64,000 nt of DNA from CAVWCW01 sp963753615 (GCA_963753615.1 CAVWCW010000002.1:248001-312000); one strand, 5' to 3'; counted from the first letter of the stretch, positions 16,777 through 25,858 are shown. The notes: a model not told the origin generated them from the letters alone. Program-made: numbers and translations.

Positions 16777-17660
16777 TGGCGCTCGCGTCAGGTTATCCGG
16801 GGGCCGCCGCTGCCGCCGACAAGGGCTGGCTGCAGGCCAATCGCTGGTTGCTGCTGCGGCGCTCCACTCAGCTGGGGGTACTGGTGCTGTTCCTGCTTGG
16901 CCCCTGGTTCGGCATTTGGCTGGTCAAGGGCAATCTGGCCTCCAGCCTGACCCTGGACACCCTGCCGTTGACCGATCCCTATCTACTGCTGCAGGAATTG
17001 GCCAGTGGCCACTGGCCGGCGTTTACCGCCTGGCTGGGGGCAGCTCTGGTGCTGGTGCTGTATCTAGTGCTGGGTGGGCGGGCTTACTGTGGCTGGGTCT
17101 GCCCGGTGAACCCGGTCACCGATGCGGCCCAGTGGTTGCGTCGGCGCCTGTGGATCAAGGGCGGGGTACATTTCTCTCGCAGCGTGCGTTACTGGCTGCT
17201 TGGTTCTACGCTGGTTCTGGCCGCAGTTACCGGCACGTTGGCCTGGGAACTGGTGAACCCGGTTTCGATGGTCTACCGGGGATTGGTTTTTGGTATGGGC
17301 TTGGCCTGGGGTGTGCTGGCGGCGGTGTTTCTGCTCGATCTGTTCGTCGGGAACCGCGCCTGGTGCGGCCACCTATGCCCGGTTGGGGCCTTTTACAGCC
17401 TGATAGGACGTTTCAGCCTGGTGCGGGTCAGTGCGGCTGCCCGTGAGCGTTGCGACGATTGTATGGATTGTTTCGAGGTCTGTCCGGAACACCAGGTGAT
17501 CAAGCCTGCCCTCAAGGGGGCCCTTCAGGGTCTCGGGCCGCTGATCGACTCCGGAAACTGTACTAATTGCGGTCGCTGCATCGATGTATGCGCCCGAGAC
17601 GTGTTTCGCTTTACTACCCGGTTCGCTAACCAGCCTACCCCCACGGGTGGGGAAAATTGA
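16776..17660 (+). CDS. napH: NapH, membrane quinol dehydrogenase subunit
   Basis: A 294-aa polytopic protein with four to five membrane helices, two CxxxCP motifs in loops (YCGWVCPVNPV and WCGHLCPVGAF) and two C-terminal cytoplasmic clusters (CDDCMDCFEVCPE and CTNCGRCIDVC). These are the defining NapH features. It oxidises quinol together with NapG. The ATG at 16776 is preferred; a GTG one codon upstream overlaps napG and is also possible. Confidence 0.94.
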   Translation: MALASGYPGAAAAADKGWLQANRWLLLRRSTQLGVLVLFLLGPWFGIWLVKGNLASSLTLDTLPLTDPYLLLQELASGHWPAFTAWLGAALVLVLYLVLGGRAYCGWVCPVNPVTDAAQWLRRRLWIKGGVHFSRSVRYWLLGSTLVLAAVTGTLAWELVNPVSMVYRGLVFGMGLAWGVLAAVFLLDLFVGNRAWCGHLCPVGAFYSLIGRFSLVRVSAAARERCDDCMDCFEVCPEHQVIKPALKGALQGLGPLIDSGNCTNCGRCIDVCARDVFRFTTRFANQPTPTGGEN

Positions 17661-17671
17661 GAGGTTATGCC

Positions 17672-18121
17672 ATGAAAAAATCATTCGTCCTGGCAGCAGC
17701 AATGACAGTCGCGGGCATGGGGGTGATGGCGCAGGCGCTCGCCGAATCGATCCAGTCCTTACGCGGGGCTGAAGCGGTGGAGGCCGAAAGCGTGGCGCCC
17801 GAATACAAGCAGTACGTGAAAGATCGCCCGCCGTTGCCCCGGGACTATCTGCAGCAGCCGCCTTTGATACCCCACAAGATCGAAGGCTATACCGTCAATA
17901 TCCGGCATAACAAGTGCTTGAGCTGCCATAGCTGGGCCAATTACCGTTCCAGCCGCGCCACCAAGATCAGTCAGACCCACTTCGAGAGCCGGGACGGCGC
18001 GATTTTGGCGAATGTCTCCGCGCGCCGGTTTTTCTGTCTCCAATGCCATGTGCCTCAGGTTGACACAGCGCCGCTGGTGGAGAACGAATTCACCCCAGTG
18101 GACTCCCTGAAGATGAATTGA
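17672..18121 (+). CDS. napB: NapB, dihaem cytochrome c subunit of nitrate reductase
   Basis: A 149-aa exported cytochrome. A signal peptide covers residues 1-24 (MKKSFVLAAAMTVAGMG and onward to AQALA). Two CxxCH haem sites are present (CLSCH and CLQCH), with the NapB-typical YKQYVKDRPPLPRDYLQQPPL and PPLIPHKIEGY segments before the first. NapB transfers electrons from NapC to NapA. GAGAGG precedes the ATG at 17672 by 7 bp, which decides the start over an upstream TTG. Confidence 0.95.
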   Translation: MKKSFVLAAAMTVAGMGVMAQALAESIQSLRGAEAVEAESVAPEYKQYVKDRPPLPRDYLQQPPLIPHKIEGYTVNIRHNKCLSCHSWANYRSSRATKISQTHFESRDGAILANVSARRFFCLQCHVPQVDTAPLVENEFTPVDSLKMN

Positions 18122-18151
18122 TCCGGCCGCCGGCTCAAAGAGGAACCCATT

Positions 18152-18736
18152 ATGTTGAAAAGAACCAAGGCCTGGCTGGCCCGCTATTCTCCCATCACCT
18201 TGCTGTTGCTCGGGGTCATCGGCGGCATTCTGTTCTGGGGCGGCTTCAATACCGCCATGGAGGCAACCAATACCGAGACTTTCTGCATCTCTTGTCATGA
18301 GATGGAAGAGAATGTCTACAAGGAGTACCGCAATACCATTCACTACAATAATCGCACCGGGGTGCGAGCCACCTGCCCGGACTGCCATGTTCCCCGGGAG
18401 TGGGTGCATAAGATGGTGCGTAAGGTCCAGGCCACCAACGAGCTCTACCACAAGGCGCTGGGTACCATCGACACCCCGGATAAATTCGAGGCCAAGCGCT
18501 TAGAGCTGGCGCAGAATGTCTGGCGCTCCATGAAGAGCACCAACTCCCGGGAATGCCGCAACTGCCATGACAACATCTCCATGGACTACACCAAGCAAGG
18601 TCGGCGCGCGGTGGAGCAACACGTGCGCGGAGTCGACGAGGGGATGACCTGCATCGATTGCCACAAGGGGATCGCCCATTCGCTGCCGGACATGTCGGAT
18701 GTCGACGCCAGTTCGGTGCTGGCTGTGCACGAGTAA
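18152..18736 (+). CDS. napC: NapC, tetrahaem membrane-anchored cytochrome c
   Basis: A 194-aa NapC/NirT-family protein with one N-terminal membrane anchor (residues about 17-35) and four CxxCH haem motifs (CISCH, CPDCH, CRNCH, CIDCH). Family motifs TFCISCHEM, VPREWVHKMVRKVQATNELYH and CIDCHKGIAHSLP are clear. It oxidises membrane quinol and passes electrons to NapB. The operon therefore carries both NapGH and NapC quinol-oxidising routes. It is the last gene before a candidate terminator. Confidence 0.96.
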   Translation: MLKRTKAWLARYSPITLLLLGVIGGILFWGGFNTAMEATNTETFCISCHEMEENVYKEYRNTIHYNNRTGVRATCPDCHVPREWVHKMVRKVQATNELYHKALGTIDTPDKFEAKRLELAQNVWRSMKSTNSRECRNCHDNISMDYTKQGRRAVEQHVRGVDEGMTCIDCHKGIAHSLPDMSDVDASSVLAVHE

Positions 18737-18756
18737 GCGGTAAAATTCCCGCCTGG

Positions 18757-18777
18757 AGGGCGCCGTTCGTGCGCCCT
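18757..18777 (+). terminator. Hairpin after napC, likely operon terminator
   Basis: AGGGCGC (18757-18763), loop CGTTCGT, GCGCCCT (18771-18777): a perfect 7-bp GC-rich stem 20 bp after the napC stop, followed by a moderately T-rich TCGTTCC. It separates nap from modA. The T-tract is weak. Confidence 0.55.
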
Positions 18778-18948
18778 TCGTTCCACGATTTTCGTTCCCG
18801 GCGCGGTTCCCCCGCTCCACTCGTTTAGGGCTTGGGTCCGGCCGGGCGAATCCGCTAGTATGAGCGTTTGATTGGCCTGCGCGGGGCATGGCCCGCGTTC
18901 TTTCTTCTATTTATGCCATCGAATCACCCAATTCGCGGGAGTTGCCGG

Positions 18949-19743
18949 ATGGTGCGAGTCTGCGCCGGCGGGTTCCGCGTATCGCGCTCCCTGCCTTTTG
19001 TGCTGATCGGCCTGCTTTTTCTGGCCTTCCCCCTGGCGGCCCAGGAGTTGCGGGTGGCGGTGGCGGCGAACTTCCTCTCCAGCCTGAAATCCTTGGCGGC
19101 GATGTTCGAGGCCGCCGAGGGCGTTCGGGTGGTACCCGTCGCAGGTTCCACCGGCAAACTCTATGCGCAAATCCGCAACGGGGCCCCCATCGACCTGTTT
19201 CTCGCCGGCGACGTCCAGCGTCCGGCCCGGCTTGAAGCCGAGGGCCTTACGGTGGAGGGTAGCCGCCACACCTACGCTCGCGGCCGGCTGGTGCTCTGGA
19301 GTCCGCGACCGGGCTACGTTCAGGGGTCGAATACGCTGGAGGAGGGCGAATTCCGGCATCTCTCCATCGCCAACCCGCGCACTGCCCCCTATGGCGCTGC
19401 AGCGGCTGTCGCCTTGCGCCGGCTCGGTTTGTGGGAGCGTCTTCAAGAGCGTCTGGTGCGGGGCGAAAGCGTCAATCAGGCGTTTCAGTTCGTGGCCAGC
19501 GGCAGCGCCGAGCTGGGGCTGGTAGCGGCTTCCCAGTTGGCGGGCAGAGAGGGTTCTGCCTGGCCCTTGCCAGAGTCCTTGTATCCTCCGATCGAACAGC
19601 AGGTGGTGTTGCTTGCGCGGTCTGGCGAAAACCCAGCGGCGGTTCGCTTTCTCGACTTTCTGCTCCACGACCCGGCCGCCGACGCGCTGATTCGAGCCGC
19701 CGGCTATGACCGCCCGGAGCCCGCCGATGCCGTCGCCCGCTGA
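18949..19743 (+). CDS. modA: ModA, molybdate ABC transporter substrate-binding protein
   Basis: Periplasmic molybdate/tungstate-binding protein. After a signal peptide (SRSLPFVLIGLLFLAFPLAAQ) come the ModA landmarks LRVAVAANFLSSLKSLAAMFE, VVPVAGSTGKLYAQIRNGAPIDLFLAGDVQRP, SIANPRTAPYGAAAAVAL and a C-terminal ARSGENPAAVRFLDFL. The start is uncertain: ATG 18949 gives a normal signal peptide, while upstream in-frame ATGs at 18913 and 18868 would lengthen it. The position directly after nap fits the Mo demand of NapA and AOR. Confidence 0.93.
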   Translation: MVRVCAGGFRVSRSLPFVLIGLLFLAFPLAAQELRVAVAANFLSSLKSLAAMFEAAEGVRVVPVAGSTGKLYAQIRNGAPIDLFLAGDVQRPARLEAEGLTVEGSRHTYARGRLVLWSPRPGYVQGSNTLEEGEFRHLSIANPRTAPYGAAAAVALRRLGLWERLQERLVRGESVNQAFQFVASGSAELGLVAASQLAGREGSAWPLPESLYPPIEQQVVLLARSGENPAAVRFLDFLLHDPAADALIRAAGYDRPEPADAVAR

Positions 19744-20407
19744 TCTGGCCGCTCTATGGGTCACCCTCAAGCTGGCGGCGTTGACCAGCTTCATTCTATT
19801 GCTGGTCGGCACCCCGCTGGCCTGGTGGCTGGCGCGTAGCCGCTGCCGCTGCAAGCCCTGGCTCGAAGCTCTGGTGGCCCTGCCGCTGGTGCTGCCGCCC
19901 ACGGTGCTGGGTTTCTACCTGCTGCTGGCCCTAGGGCCGAACGGTCCCCTGGCTGGTCTCTATGACGGGCTCGGCTTGCAGCCCCTTACCTTCACCTTCA
20001 GCGGTCTGGTAGTGGGTTCGGTCATTTACTCCCTGCCGTTCGCGGTCCAGCCCCTGCAAGCTGCGTTTTCCGCCGTCGGCCGCCAGCCATTGGAACTGGC
20101 GGCCAGCTTGGGGGCCTCGCCCCTGGACGCTTTCTTCAGCGTTGCTCTGCCCCTGGCGCGGCGCGGCGTACTGGTGGCCTTGAGCCTCAGCTTCGCCCAC
20201 ACGCTGGGTGAATTCGGCGTGGTGTTGATGATCGGCGGAAATATCCCCGGCCAGACCCAGGTGCTGTCGATCCTGATCTACGACCATGTGGAGGCCCTCG
20301 ACTATGCCCGCGCCCACCTTCTGGCCGGCGGGCTGCTGGGATTGTCGTTTCTGCTGCTGGTGCTGGTGTACGGCCTGAATCGGCGCTTTTCCGTGTTGGC
20401 GCCATGA
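19727..20407 (+). CDS. modB: ModB, molybdate ABC transporter permease
   Basis: A polytopic permease (about 226 aa from ATG 19727) with five to six membrane helices and the EAA-type loop ELAASLGASPLDAFFSVALPLARRG that contacts the ATPase. VLPPTVLGFYLLLALG and FAHTLGEFGVVLMIGGNIPGQTQ are ModB hallmarks. It overlaps modA by 17 bp; GGAG upstream supports 19727, with ATG 19706 as an alternative. Its stop overlaps the modC start (ATGA). Confidence 0.93.
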   Translation: MPSPADLAALWVTLKLAALTSFILLLVGTPLAWWLARSRCRCKPWLEALVALPLVLPPTVLGFYLLLALGPNGPLAGLYDGLGLQPLTFTFSGLVVGSVIYSLPFAVQPLQAAFSAVGRQPLELAASLGASPLDAFFSVALPLARRGVLVALSLSFAHTLGEFGVVLMIGGNIPGQTQVLSILIYDHVEALDYARAHLLAGGLLGLSFLLLVLVYGLNRRFSVLAP

Positions 20408-21474
20408 GCCTGCGTGGCCGTTTCCAACTGGTCAAAGGCGGCTTCCGGTTGGATGCCGCATTCGAGCTGCCGGCGGCCGGGGTCAGCGCCCTGTTCGGGC
20501 CCTCCGGAGCCGGCAAGAGCCTGCTGCTGCGCTGCATCGCCGGTTTGGAGCCGGAGGCCCGCGGCGAACTCGAGCTGGGCGGAAAATGCTGGCAGCCGGG
20601 GCTTGGTGCCTGCCGATCCGGCGCCGAAGAGTGGGTTGGGTGCCACAGGATCCGGGCCTGTTTCCGCACCTCAGCGTAGCGGGCAACCTGAGCTATGGCT
20701 GGCGCCGCACCGCGCCTGCCGAACGCCGGGTGGACTATGCCCAGGTGGTGCGCTGGCTGGGCCTGGATGCCGCTGCTGGAGCGAACGCCTCGGGATCTGT
20801 CCGGCGGCGAACGCCAACGGGTGGCGATCGCCCGTGCCTTGCTCGCCAGCCCCAGCATGCTGCTGATGGACGAGCCTTTGAGCGCCCTGGATCGAGCTGG
20901 CAAGCAGCAGATCCTCGACTACCTGGAGCGCCTGCGGGAGCATCTGGAAATCCCGCTTTTGCTGGTCAGCCACGATGCCGACGAGGTGGCGCGGCTGGCC
21001 GATCACCTGCTGCTGCTGGATCAGGGCCGGGTGCTCGCCCAGGGGCCCCTCGCCGAGCTGTTGACTCGCCTCGACCTGCCCCTGGCCCAGGCCGAGGACG
21101 CGGGCGCCTTGGTGCAGGCCGAGGTGCTGGGACAGGAAACGGACTACGACTTGGTGCGCCTGGGATTCGCCGGCGGGGAGATCCTGGTGCCCGCCCGGGA
21201 CGACCTCGACCCGGGCCGCCGGCTGCGGCTGCGCATCCATGCCCGGGACGTCAGCCTGAGCCTGCAGCCACCGTACCAATCGAGCATCCTGAACAGCTTT
21301 CCTGTGCGGGTGCTGGAGTTGGCCGCTACGGGGCGCGCCCAGGTCACCCTGCGCCTAGACGCGGGCGGCGTCCTGTTGCTGGCGCGCGTTACCCGCAAAT
21401 CGGCGCAAGCCCTGGATCTGAGCCCCGGTAGTTGGGTTCATGCTCAGGTAAAGAGCGTAGCCCTGATGGGTTGA
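20404..21474 (+). pseudogene. modC: ModC, molybdate ABC transporter ATPase, two compensating frameshifts
   Basis: All ModC parts are present but in two frames. 20404 to about 20600 encodes the Walker A region (FGPSGAGKSLLLR). From about 20600 to 20768 the Q-loop (VGWVPQDPGLFPHLSV) is shifted, equivalent to one missing base near the GGGG at 20598-20601. After about 20768 the original frame returns (one extra base in GATGCCG), giving the signature LSGGERQRVAIARALL, Walker B LLMDEPLSALD, the H-loop and a C-terminal TOBE (molybdate-binding) domain. As read, translation would stop at 20679 (91 aa). Either modC is inactive or these are two sequencing errors; the preserved domains make error plausible. 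Confidence 0.85.
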
Positions 21475-21489
21475 ACCGAGAAAGAGCGG

Positions 21490-21710
21490 TTGAGCGTTAC
21501 AGCTCGACAGCAAGACCCTGAGCTGATGGACTTTTCTGCTTGGCTATCGGCTTACCCATTTGGAGTGTCAGGCTCCAGGGCGGACGGCACACTGGGGCGG
21601 CCCGTGGTCCGGTCCTGTTCCAGACAGAACCTGACATTCCCCACATCCCTGTGGGTCGCTGCGTTGCAGCTCCTTGGAATAGCTCGGCTATTCCGCGTCG
21701 TTGAGCCTTT
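21490..21710 (+). repeat. Interspersed repeat, diverged copy A
   Basis: A diverged copy of the element found at 51320-51642 and 55157-55478. The conserved core is 21608-21708: a GGTCCTGT/ACAGAACC hairpin, a CCACA-TCCC-TGTGG hairpin, then a perfect 7-bp hairpin GGAATAG-CTCGG-CTATTCC at 21676-21694. The left part is recognisable only weakly (AGAAAGAGCGGTTGA). It begins 16 bp after the modC stop. No right end is preserved. Confidence 0.7.
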
Positions 21711-21759
21711 AAACGCAGATTCCGCTTGTTGTTGCCGAAGAATTTGTCGCTGTCGCTAG

Positions 21760-22069
21760 ACAGGGAAACCGAGCCCGTCAGCTTCCGGGACCAGTGACCA
21801 CGGACTTCGAGCGGGCCGATCGACCGGCCGCGTCGAACGCATGGTGATAAGCGACGACGGCGGTTTCGAGATCGACCCTGCCATCTTATGGTTCGAGACC
21901 CCAGGATCCAAGCGGACATCCCGCTGGTACGGACGACGCCCGCGCCGAGAACGTTCATGCCGGTCGGCAGAGGCGTCCACCTGCGGGGCTCGATATCCTG
22001 TGCAACCCCCGGATGCGCAAACGACAGGAATACCAGTGCGGCACAAACACGGGCGCATTGACGCTGCAT
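21760..22069 (-). pseudogene. Remnant of a MetA-pathway/phenol-degradation-type outer-membrane protein
   Basis: From ATG 22067-22069 on the reverse strand a signal peptide is read (RVCAALVFLSFAHPGVAQ), followed by DIEPRRWTPLPTGMNVLGAG, which resembles the start of the transporter/MetA_phenol_deg family. The homology then jumps frames: DVRLDPGVSNHKMAG, then VDLETAVVAYHHAFDAAGRSARS, each matching the expected order of the family. At least two frameshifts and loss of the rest of the gene make this a decayed copy. It abuts the diverged repeat. Confidence 0.62.
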
Positions 22070-22770
22070 TGTCAGGGTTCTCTTTGAGCCAGTCGGTGTG
22101 TGAGAAACGGGAGCGCAGAACGAGATCTTGTTGCGCGACTCCAAATTGATTCTTCAGATCGTCATCCGATGCCGACGGTCCCTATTTTTGCCGAGGTGCG
22201 GCGATTACCAACACCCTGAGCGCTCGAGTTCATGGGTGCCCGCATTCGGTGATTTTCGTCCCGACGATGATTGAGCCGCCAGATTTCGGTGTTGGTTGTG
22301 TTGAGGCTTTGCCGGGTGGATCTAGCAAAGCGGCCACTTGGATGGTCGGGCCCGGGGTCCGCTGAGCCGCGAAAGCGGACTCTTGATCCCCTGATGGCAA
22401 TGGAGAGACCGCCACCGGAAGCGGACCTTCCGGAAAAACCGCATGAGCGCCCGGTCAATACTCAATTCTAAAATGGGCCGTCGAATCCCGTGCTGAAACC
22501 CGATCCCGGCTGGTATAAAAGCAGTCTAGAGACCAAGGGGAAGGCCGCAACAGAATAGAAACCCGCTAGCGAACCAGCCAGGAGCATTGAGACACCCTAT
22601 CAAGCATCCCAGCGCGCATCTTAGGCGTTAGAGTTCACTTGCCCCTTAATGATTAACATTTCCCCGCCAGCGGAGTCCGGTCTCCGCCCCCCGCAAATGG
22701 CCCATACATCCGAAAAGAATTGAGTCGAATAGACCGCAGCTCCGACCTTGTCGTTTTGCGACCAAACCCA
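22070..22770. other. Non-coding, lower-GC stretch
   Basis: About 700 bp between the pseudogene and the cytochrome gene. Open frames here (up to about 98 codons) show no recognisable motifs, ribosome sites or codon bias, and base composition shifts toward AT from about 22500. A short stretch at 22451-22462 (CGGTCAATACTC) matches the outer flank of repeat copy C but is too short to call. I see no supported gene. Confidence 0.5.
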
Positions 22771-23349
22771 TCAACTTCCGCTGGCATAGAATTGACTCAA
22801 TGCCTTCAGATCGGTGACGTTTAGGGTCTCGATTCGTTCCTTCATTTTATCCGGCTGCGGCATGGGCTGTATTCCGGAATGGTAATCGATCATCTGCAGA
22901 TAGAGGTAATCCACCGTTTGCCCGGAGATCCTCGGAATATCTTTGTCCTGGTGGCGACCATTGTGTTCATGGCACTCTTCACACAGCTCCTCGTGAATTT
23001 CCCTTCCTCTTGTTACCAACCGACTGTCGATGTCGAACGTCGTGTTCTCCCATTCCAGGGAGGCGAAATATTCCGAAATTTGCCGAAGTTCCCTAATCCG
23101 ATATCCATCCGCAATTCGGCGCATGATCGTGGAGTTGCGCTCCCCTTTCCGGAATCTCAGCATAGTCCGCATGAAATAGCGGACTTCCAGCCCGGCGATG
23201 GAGGGGATACTTTGACCCACACTGACGCCGTTTGGTCCGTGGCATCCGTTGCAATTCAGACTGAGAACCCCGGCATCTGCGAACACTTGCGGCGAACTTG
23301 CACATGCCAGGAGTGAAACCAGGCTTAGGGTATTGAGTGACCTGGTCAT
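22771..23349 (-). CDS. Dihaem cytochrome c, FccA-like (flavocytochrome c haem subunit type)
   Basis: A 192-aa exported protein with a signal peptide (residues 1-24) and two CxxCH sites: CNGCH near residue 33 and CEECH near residue 124. The layout (GQSIPSIAGLEVRYFMRTMLRFRKGER, STIMRRIADGY, then REIHEELCEECHEHNGR, ISGQTVDYLYLQM and a C-terminal DLKALSQFYAS) follows the haem subunit of flavocytochrome c sulfide dehydrogenase and cytochrome c4 relatives. No flavoprotein subunit gene (fccB) lies beside it. Base composition is lower in GC than the flanking genes. An electron-transfer role in sulfide oxidation is inferred. Confidence 0.75.
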   Translation of the reverse strand: MTRSLNTLSLVSLLACASSPQVFADAGVLSLNCNGCHGPNGVSVGQSIPSIAGLEVRYFMRTMLRFRKGERNSTIMRRIADGYRIRELRQISEYFASLEWENTTFDIDSRLVTRGREIHEELCEECHEHNGRHQDKDIPRISGQTVDYLYLQMIDYHSGIQPMPQPDKMKERIETLNVTDLKALSQFYASGS

Positions 23350-23656
23350 TTCGGCGTCCTAAGTGGCTTTCTCAATCCCAAGGGACCTCAGTTTTTCGAG
23401 CGCTGGTATGGATAGTTTTCGTTCCGGCGCATAGTGCTAGCGGCGTTAAGAGTGCGTGCGCCGTTGCCGCGAATCCTTTGGGAAAAAAAACAGCACCTTC
23501 CCCAAATTTTCGAACGGTTTTCTCCATCGAGCCGGAGCCCTTGTCAAGCCGCCATCTCATGCTTGCGGGCGCCGTCTTACCAAACAAACTGGCATTGCGC
23601 TGGCAACAGGCACTACTCGACCAACCACTGCCCCCCCGAAGGGAGGCAGTGGCAAG
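23350..23656. other. Intergenic region between two cytochrome genes
   Basis: About 307 bp on the low-GC side, holding an A8 run (23482-23489), the promoter region of the dihaem cytochrome gene and, at its right end, a strong hairpin listed separately. Frames across it are short and unsupported. Confidence 0.45.
23625..23652 (-). terminator. Hairpin downstream of the small cytochrome c gene
   Basis: CCACTGCC (23625-23632) and GGCAGTGG (23645-23652) form an 8-bp stem, extended inward by CCC/GGG around a loop that reads TTCG on the minus strand (a stable UUCG tetraloop). It overlaps no gene and sits 4 bp after the minus-strand cytochrome stop. No T-tract follows, so it may be a 3'-end stabiliser as much as a terminator. 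Confidence 0.55.
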
Positions 23657-23998
23657 TCATTGCTCCGAAACCCAGGTCGTAATGACCTGCAGTTCTGCAT
23701 CCGTCGGCGGATGGTCGCACTGGCTTGGAGAGTAGAATGCGGCGTGCATGATCTCGGCCTCCTTACTGGCGCCCTCTCCGCTCAAGATCTTCTTGGCCTT
23801 GGTGTAGAGGTTCGTCGGCAGGTTCCCCGCCAGCACCGGCACCACTTTGCTAACAGGGCTCTTGGCGTCGGCGCCGTGGCAGTTATTGCAACCATGATAA
23901 GCGAACATCTCCTCTCCGTTCGTTGGATCCATAGCCAACACTGGTGCGCTCAACACACACGACAGCGCCATAGGAATTGCCATTTTGGTATTTTTCAT
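23657..23998 (-). CDS. Small class I cytochrome c
   Basis: A 113-aa protein with a signal peptide (cleaved near VLAMDP) and one CNNCH haem-binding motif at about residue 37, plus a distal Met in IMHAAFYSPSQC that could serve as the sixth ligand. GAGGAG precedes the ATG at 23996-23998 by 7 bp, which decides the start. It lies between the FccA-like cytochrome and a DsbA-like gene on the same strand, in the low-GC stretch. A soluble periplasmic electron carrier is likely; the partner is unknown. Confidence 0.78.
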   Translation of the reverse strand: MKNTKMAIPMALSCVLSAPVLAMDPTNGEEMFAYHGCNNCHGADAKSPVSKVVPVLAGNLPTNLYTKAKKILSGEGASKEAEIMHAAFYSPSQCDHPPTDAELQVITTWVSEQ

Positions 23999-24050
23999 CG
24001 TTATCTCCTCTGTGTTGGTTGTTAACTCGGGGCCCCTGGCCGAGTATCCG

Positions 24051-24844
24051 CTAGGGGAGGTCCGATTGACTGATGCGGCTGGGATCAATACCTTTCTCAT
24101 TAGCTATTTCTGTAGCTTGAAATACCTGTTCTTCAAACACTTCGTAAGGCTGCGCCCCCTGAATTCTCCGTACCAGACGGATCTCGTCTCCCGTGTTGAT
24201 GCCGAGGAAAAAACTGGGCGTCCCCTTAACGCCAAGGCGATTCCCTATGACCAAATCTTTCTGGATCGCGGTCGCATAGCGTCCCGATTCCAGACACGAC
24301 TCGAAAGCGGGAATATCCATATCTGCTGATCTTGCATGCGCCGTCAGGAATATTTCGTGCAGCGCCTTTTGGTTTTCGTACAGAACACTCCGCATCTCCC
24401 AGTATCTGCCTTGCTCCTCGGCGCACGCCAGCCGCCGCCGCTTTCGCTGCCATAGGGTGTTCGGCCTCCATGGGGAAATCGAGAAACACATAGCGCAAAC
24501 CACCGGTCGACACCAATTCGTGCTTGATCTGCTGGGCCGCACCCTGAAAATGGCGCCGACAATGGGGGCATTGGAAATCCCCGAACTCCGCCAGAATTAC
24601 CTTTGCGTCTTTCGGCCCAACTCCAGGGTGGTCAGCAATATTGAGCGCCCCATCAAAAGCTTGTACTGGCCTGTTCTTTTCACGCACCATCTGCAGAGTT
24701 TTTCGTACTCCGGGGGAACTCCTCGCTTTTCTGTTGCACCGCAATATCGAGACCACTACTCGCTTCCGATTCTGGCGTAGAGATCGCCGGATTCGATAAC
24801 AAAACCGTAAGATAAAGCGCCACAATCAGAGCTCTCGTTCCCAT
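24051..24844 (-). pseudogene. DsbA-family (thioredoxin-fold) protein, two frameshifts
   Basis: Three frames together give a complete exported thiol-disulfide protein. ATG 24842-24844 starts a signal peptide (GTRALIVALYLTVLLSN). After an extra base in the runs at 24699-24716 the frame continues with VILAEFGDFQCPHCRRHFQ (active site CPHC) and FLDFPMEAEHPMAAKAA. A second extra base in the GCC repeats at 24430-24440 shifts to ACAEEQGRYWEMRSVL and the cis-Pro region GVKGTPSFFLGIN. The pattern matches DsbA/thioredoxin_4 oxidoreductases that work with c-type cytochromes or periplasmic proteins. As read, the gene is broken; indels at simple repeats leave sequencing error possible. Confidence 0.75.
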
Positions 24845-25103
24845 CCCGATCACACACGCTGCAGGTTTGTAAGGAACACCATGTCGAAAGCCTCCTTCGC
24901 TAAGTAAGGTTACATACTCTCGTACTTACCAAGTATTTCAGCGAGTACCGGTAAATCCTGCTTTCGGGTTAATACGAAAGGGCTAGAGGGTTTCCCTCGT
25001 GCCCGTCTGCGGATATGCGATGGGCGCTCAACCGCAGATGGTTACTTTATTGAGTGCTGATGCGCTGACTACTCAACGACTGGTTTTCCGCACCATCGTT
25101 CAA

Positions 25104-25436
25104 TCAGCAGTCGTCATCGGCTTCTATCAGTCCGGTTTCCGGGTCTCGCAAGCGCTTCCCCTGAGCGTCGGTCCTGATGGTATTAATGAACATCATGTGT
25201 TCGACTCGCTCGAACTCTTCTTCCAATGCTCGGTTGACCGCTCGGTCAGTGAGCCCTTCGTAGATATAAACGCTTCCGCCGCCCTCATTGCGCAGCTCGC
25301 TTTCTGTCGGTTCGAACAGACGGCGCATTTCTAGCTGTCGATACGCTGGCTCAGCCGCCGGGTCCGCCAACGCTGACTCCCCAGCGACGGGCGCCAGAGT
25401 TAAGATTACGAGAAAACTAAAAAAATGCGCTTTCAT
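25104..25436 (-). CDS. Small exported protein, unknown function
   Basis: A 110-aa protein with a clear signal peptide (residues 1-24, FFSFLVILTLAPVAGESALA) and an acidic mature part rich in Glu/Arg (YRQLEMRRLFEPTESELRNEGGGSVYIYEGL). GGAGGCGAG precedes its ATG. No known domain was recognised. It lies at the edge of the low-GC stretch, next to the cytochrome and DsbA-like genes on the same strand, so a periplasmic redox-related role is possible but unproven. Confidence 0.65.
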   Translation of the reverse strand: MKAHFFSFLVILTLAPVAGESALADPAAEPAYRQLEMRRLFEPTESELRNEGGGSVYIYEGLTDRAVNRALEEEFERVEHMMFINTIRTDAQGKRLRDPETGLIEADDDC

Positions 25437-25560
25437 TCTCGCCTCCGAGATAGTTGGCAGGATCGGGACAGGAAGATCGTCGATCCACAGCGCAATCCTT
25501 CAGGCGTTCAGAACCCGAAATGAGACTGATTTCTAATTAACTATAGCTTGCTTTGCGGCC

Positions 25561-25619
25561 TTTAGCGTATAGCCCATAAGGATTAGTGCGAATAGGCTAT
25601 TGTGGGCCAGTACGCTAAA
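25561..25619. repeat. 59-bp near-perfect inverted repeat in a 420-bp gene-free gap
   Basis: TTTAGCGTA (25561-25569) pairs with TACGCTAAA (25611-25619), and GCCCATAA (25572-25579) with TTGTGGGC (25600-25607, one G-U type mismatch), giving a long AT-containing hairpin. It lies in 25437-25858, which has no supported gene. It could be a bidirectional terminator, an attachment or recombination remnant, or the end of a lost mobile element. Confidence 0.6.
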
Positions 25620-25858
25620 GTATTCTTTTCAAGATTCGCCTATCGGCAGCCCTATCTTCAGCGGCCGTTCTAGGGTTGATCCGTCAACTAGCCCAGCGTT
25701 TCCCGAGCGGCTGTTTTCAGCACTGACCTGACAATCACGGATTTTGGCGCGAAGGTCCGCTGTCCCAGAGCTGCCAAAGTCGTAAAGCCGAATGTCAATC
25801 TTTGGCCGCGACGTTCGTCATCTCTGGCCGCCTGCTTATCTTCGAGCGGGGGTTGGGC

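Noticed and set aside
22451..22480. Possible fourth copy of the repeat (CGGTCAATACTC)
   Set aside because: Only about 12 bp match the outer flank of copy C, too short to support a copy.
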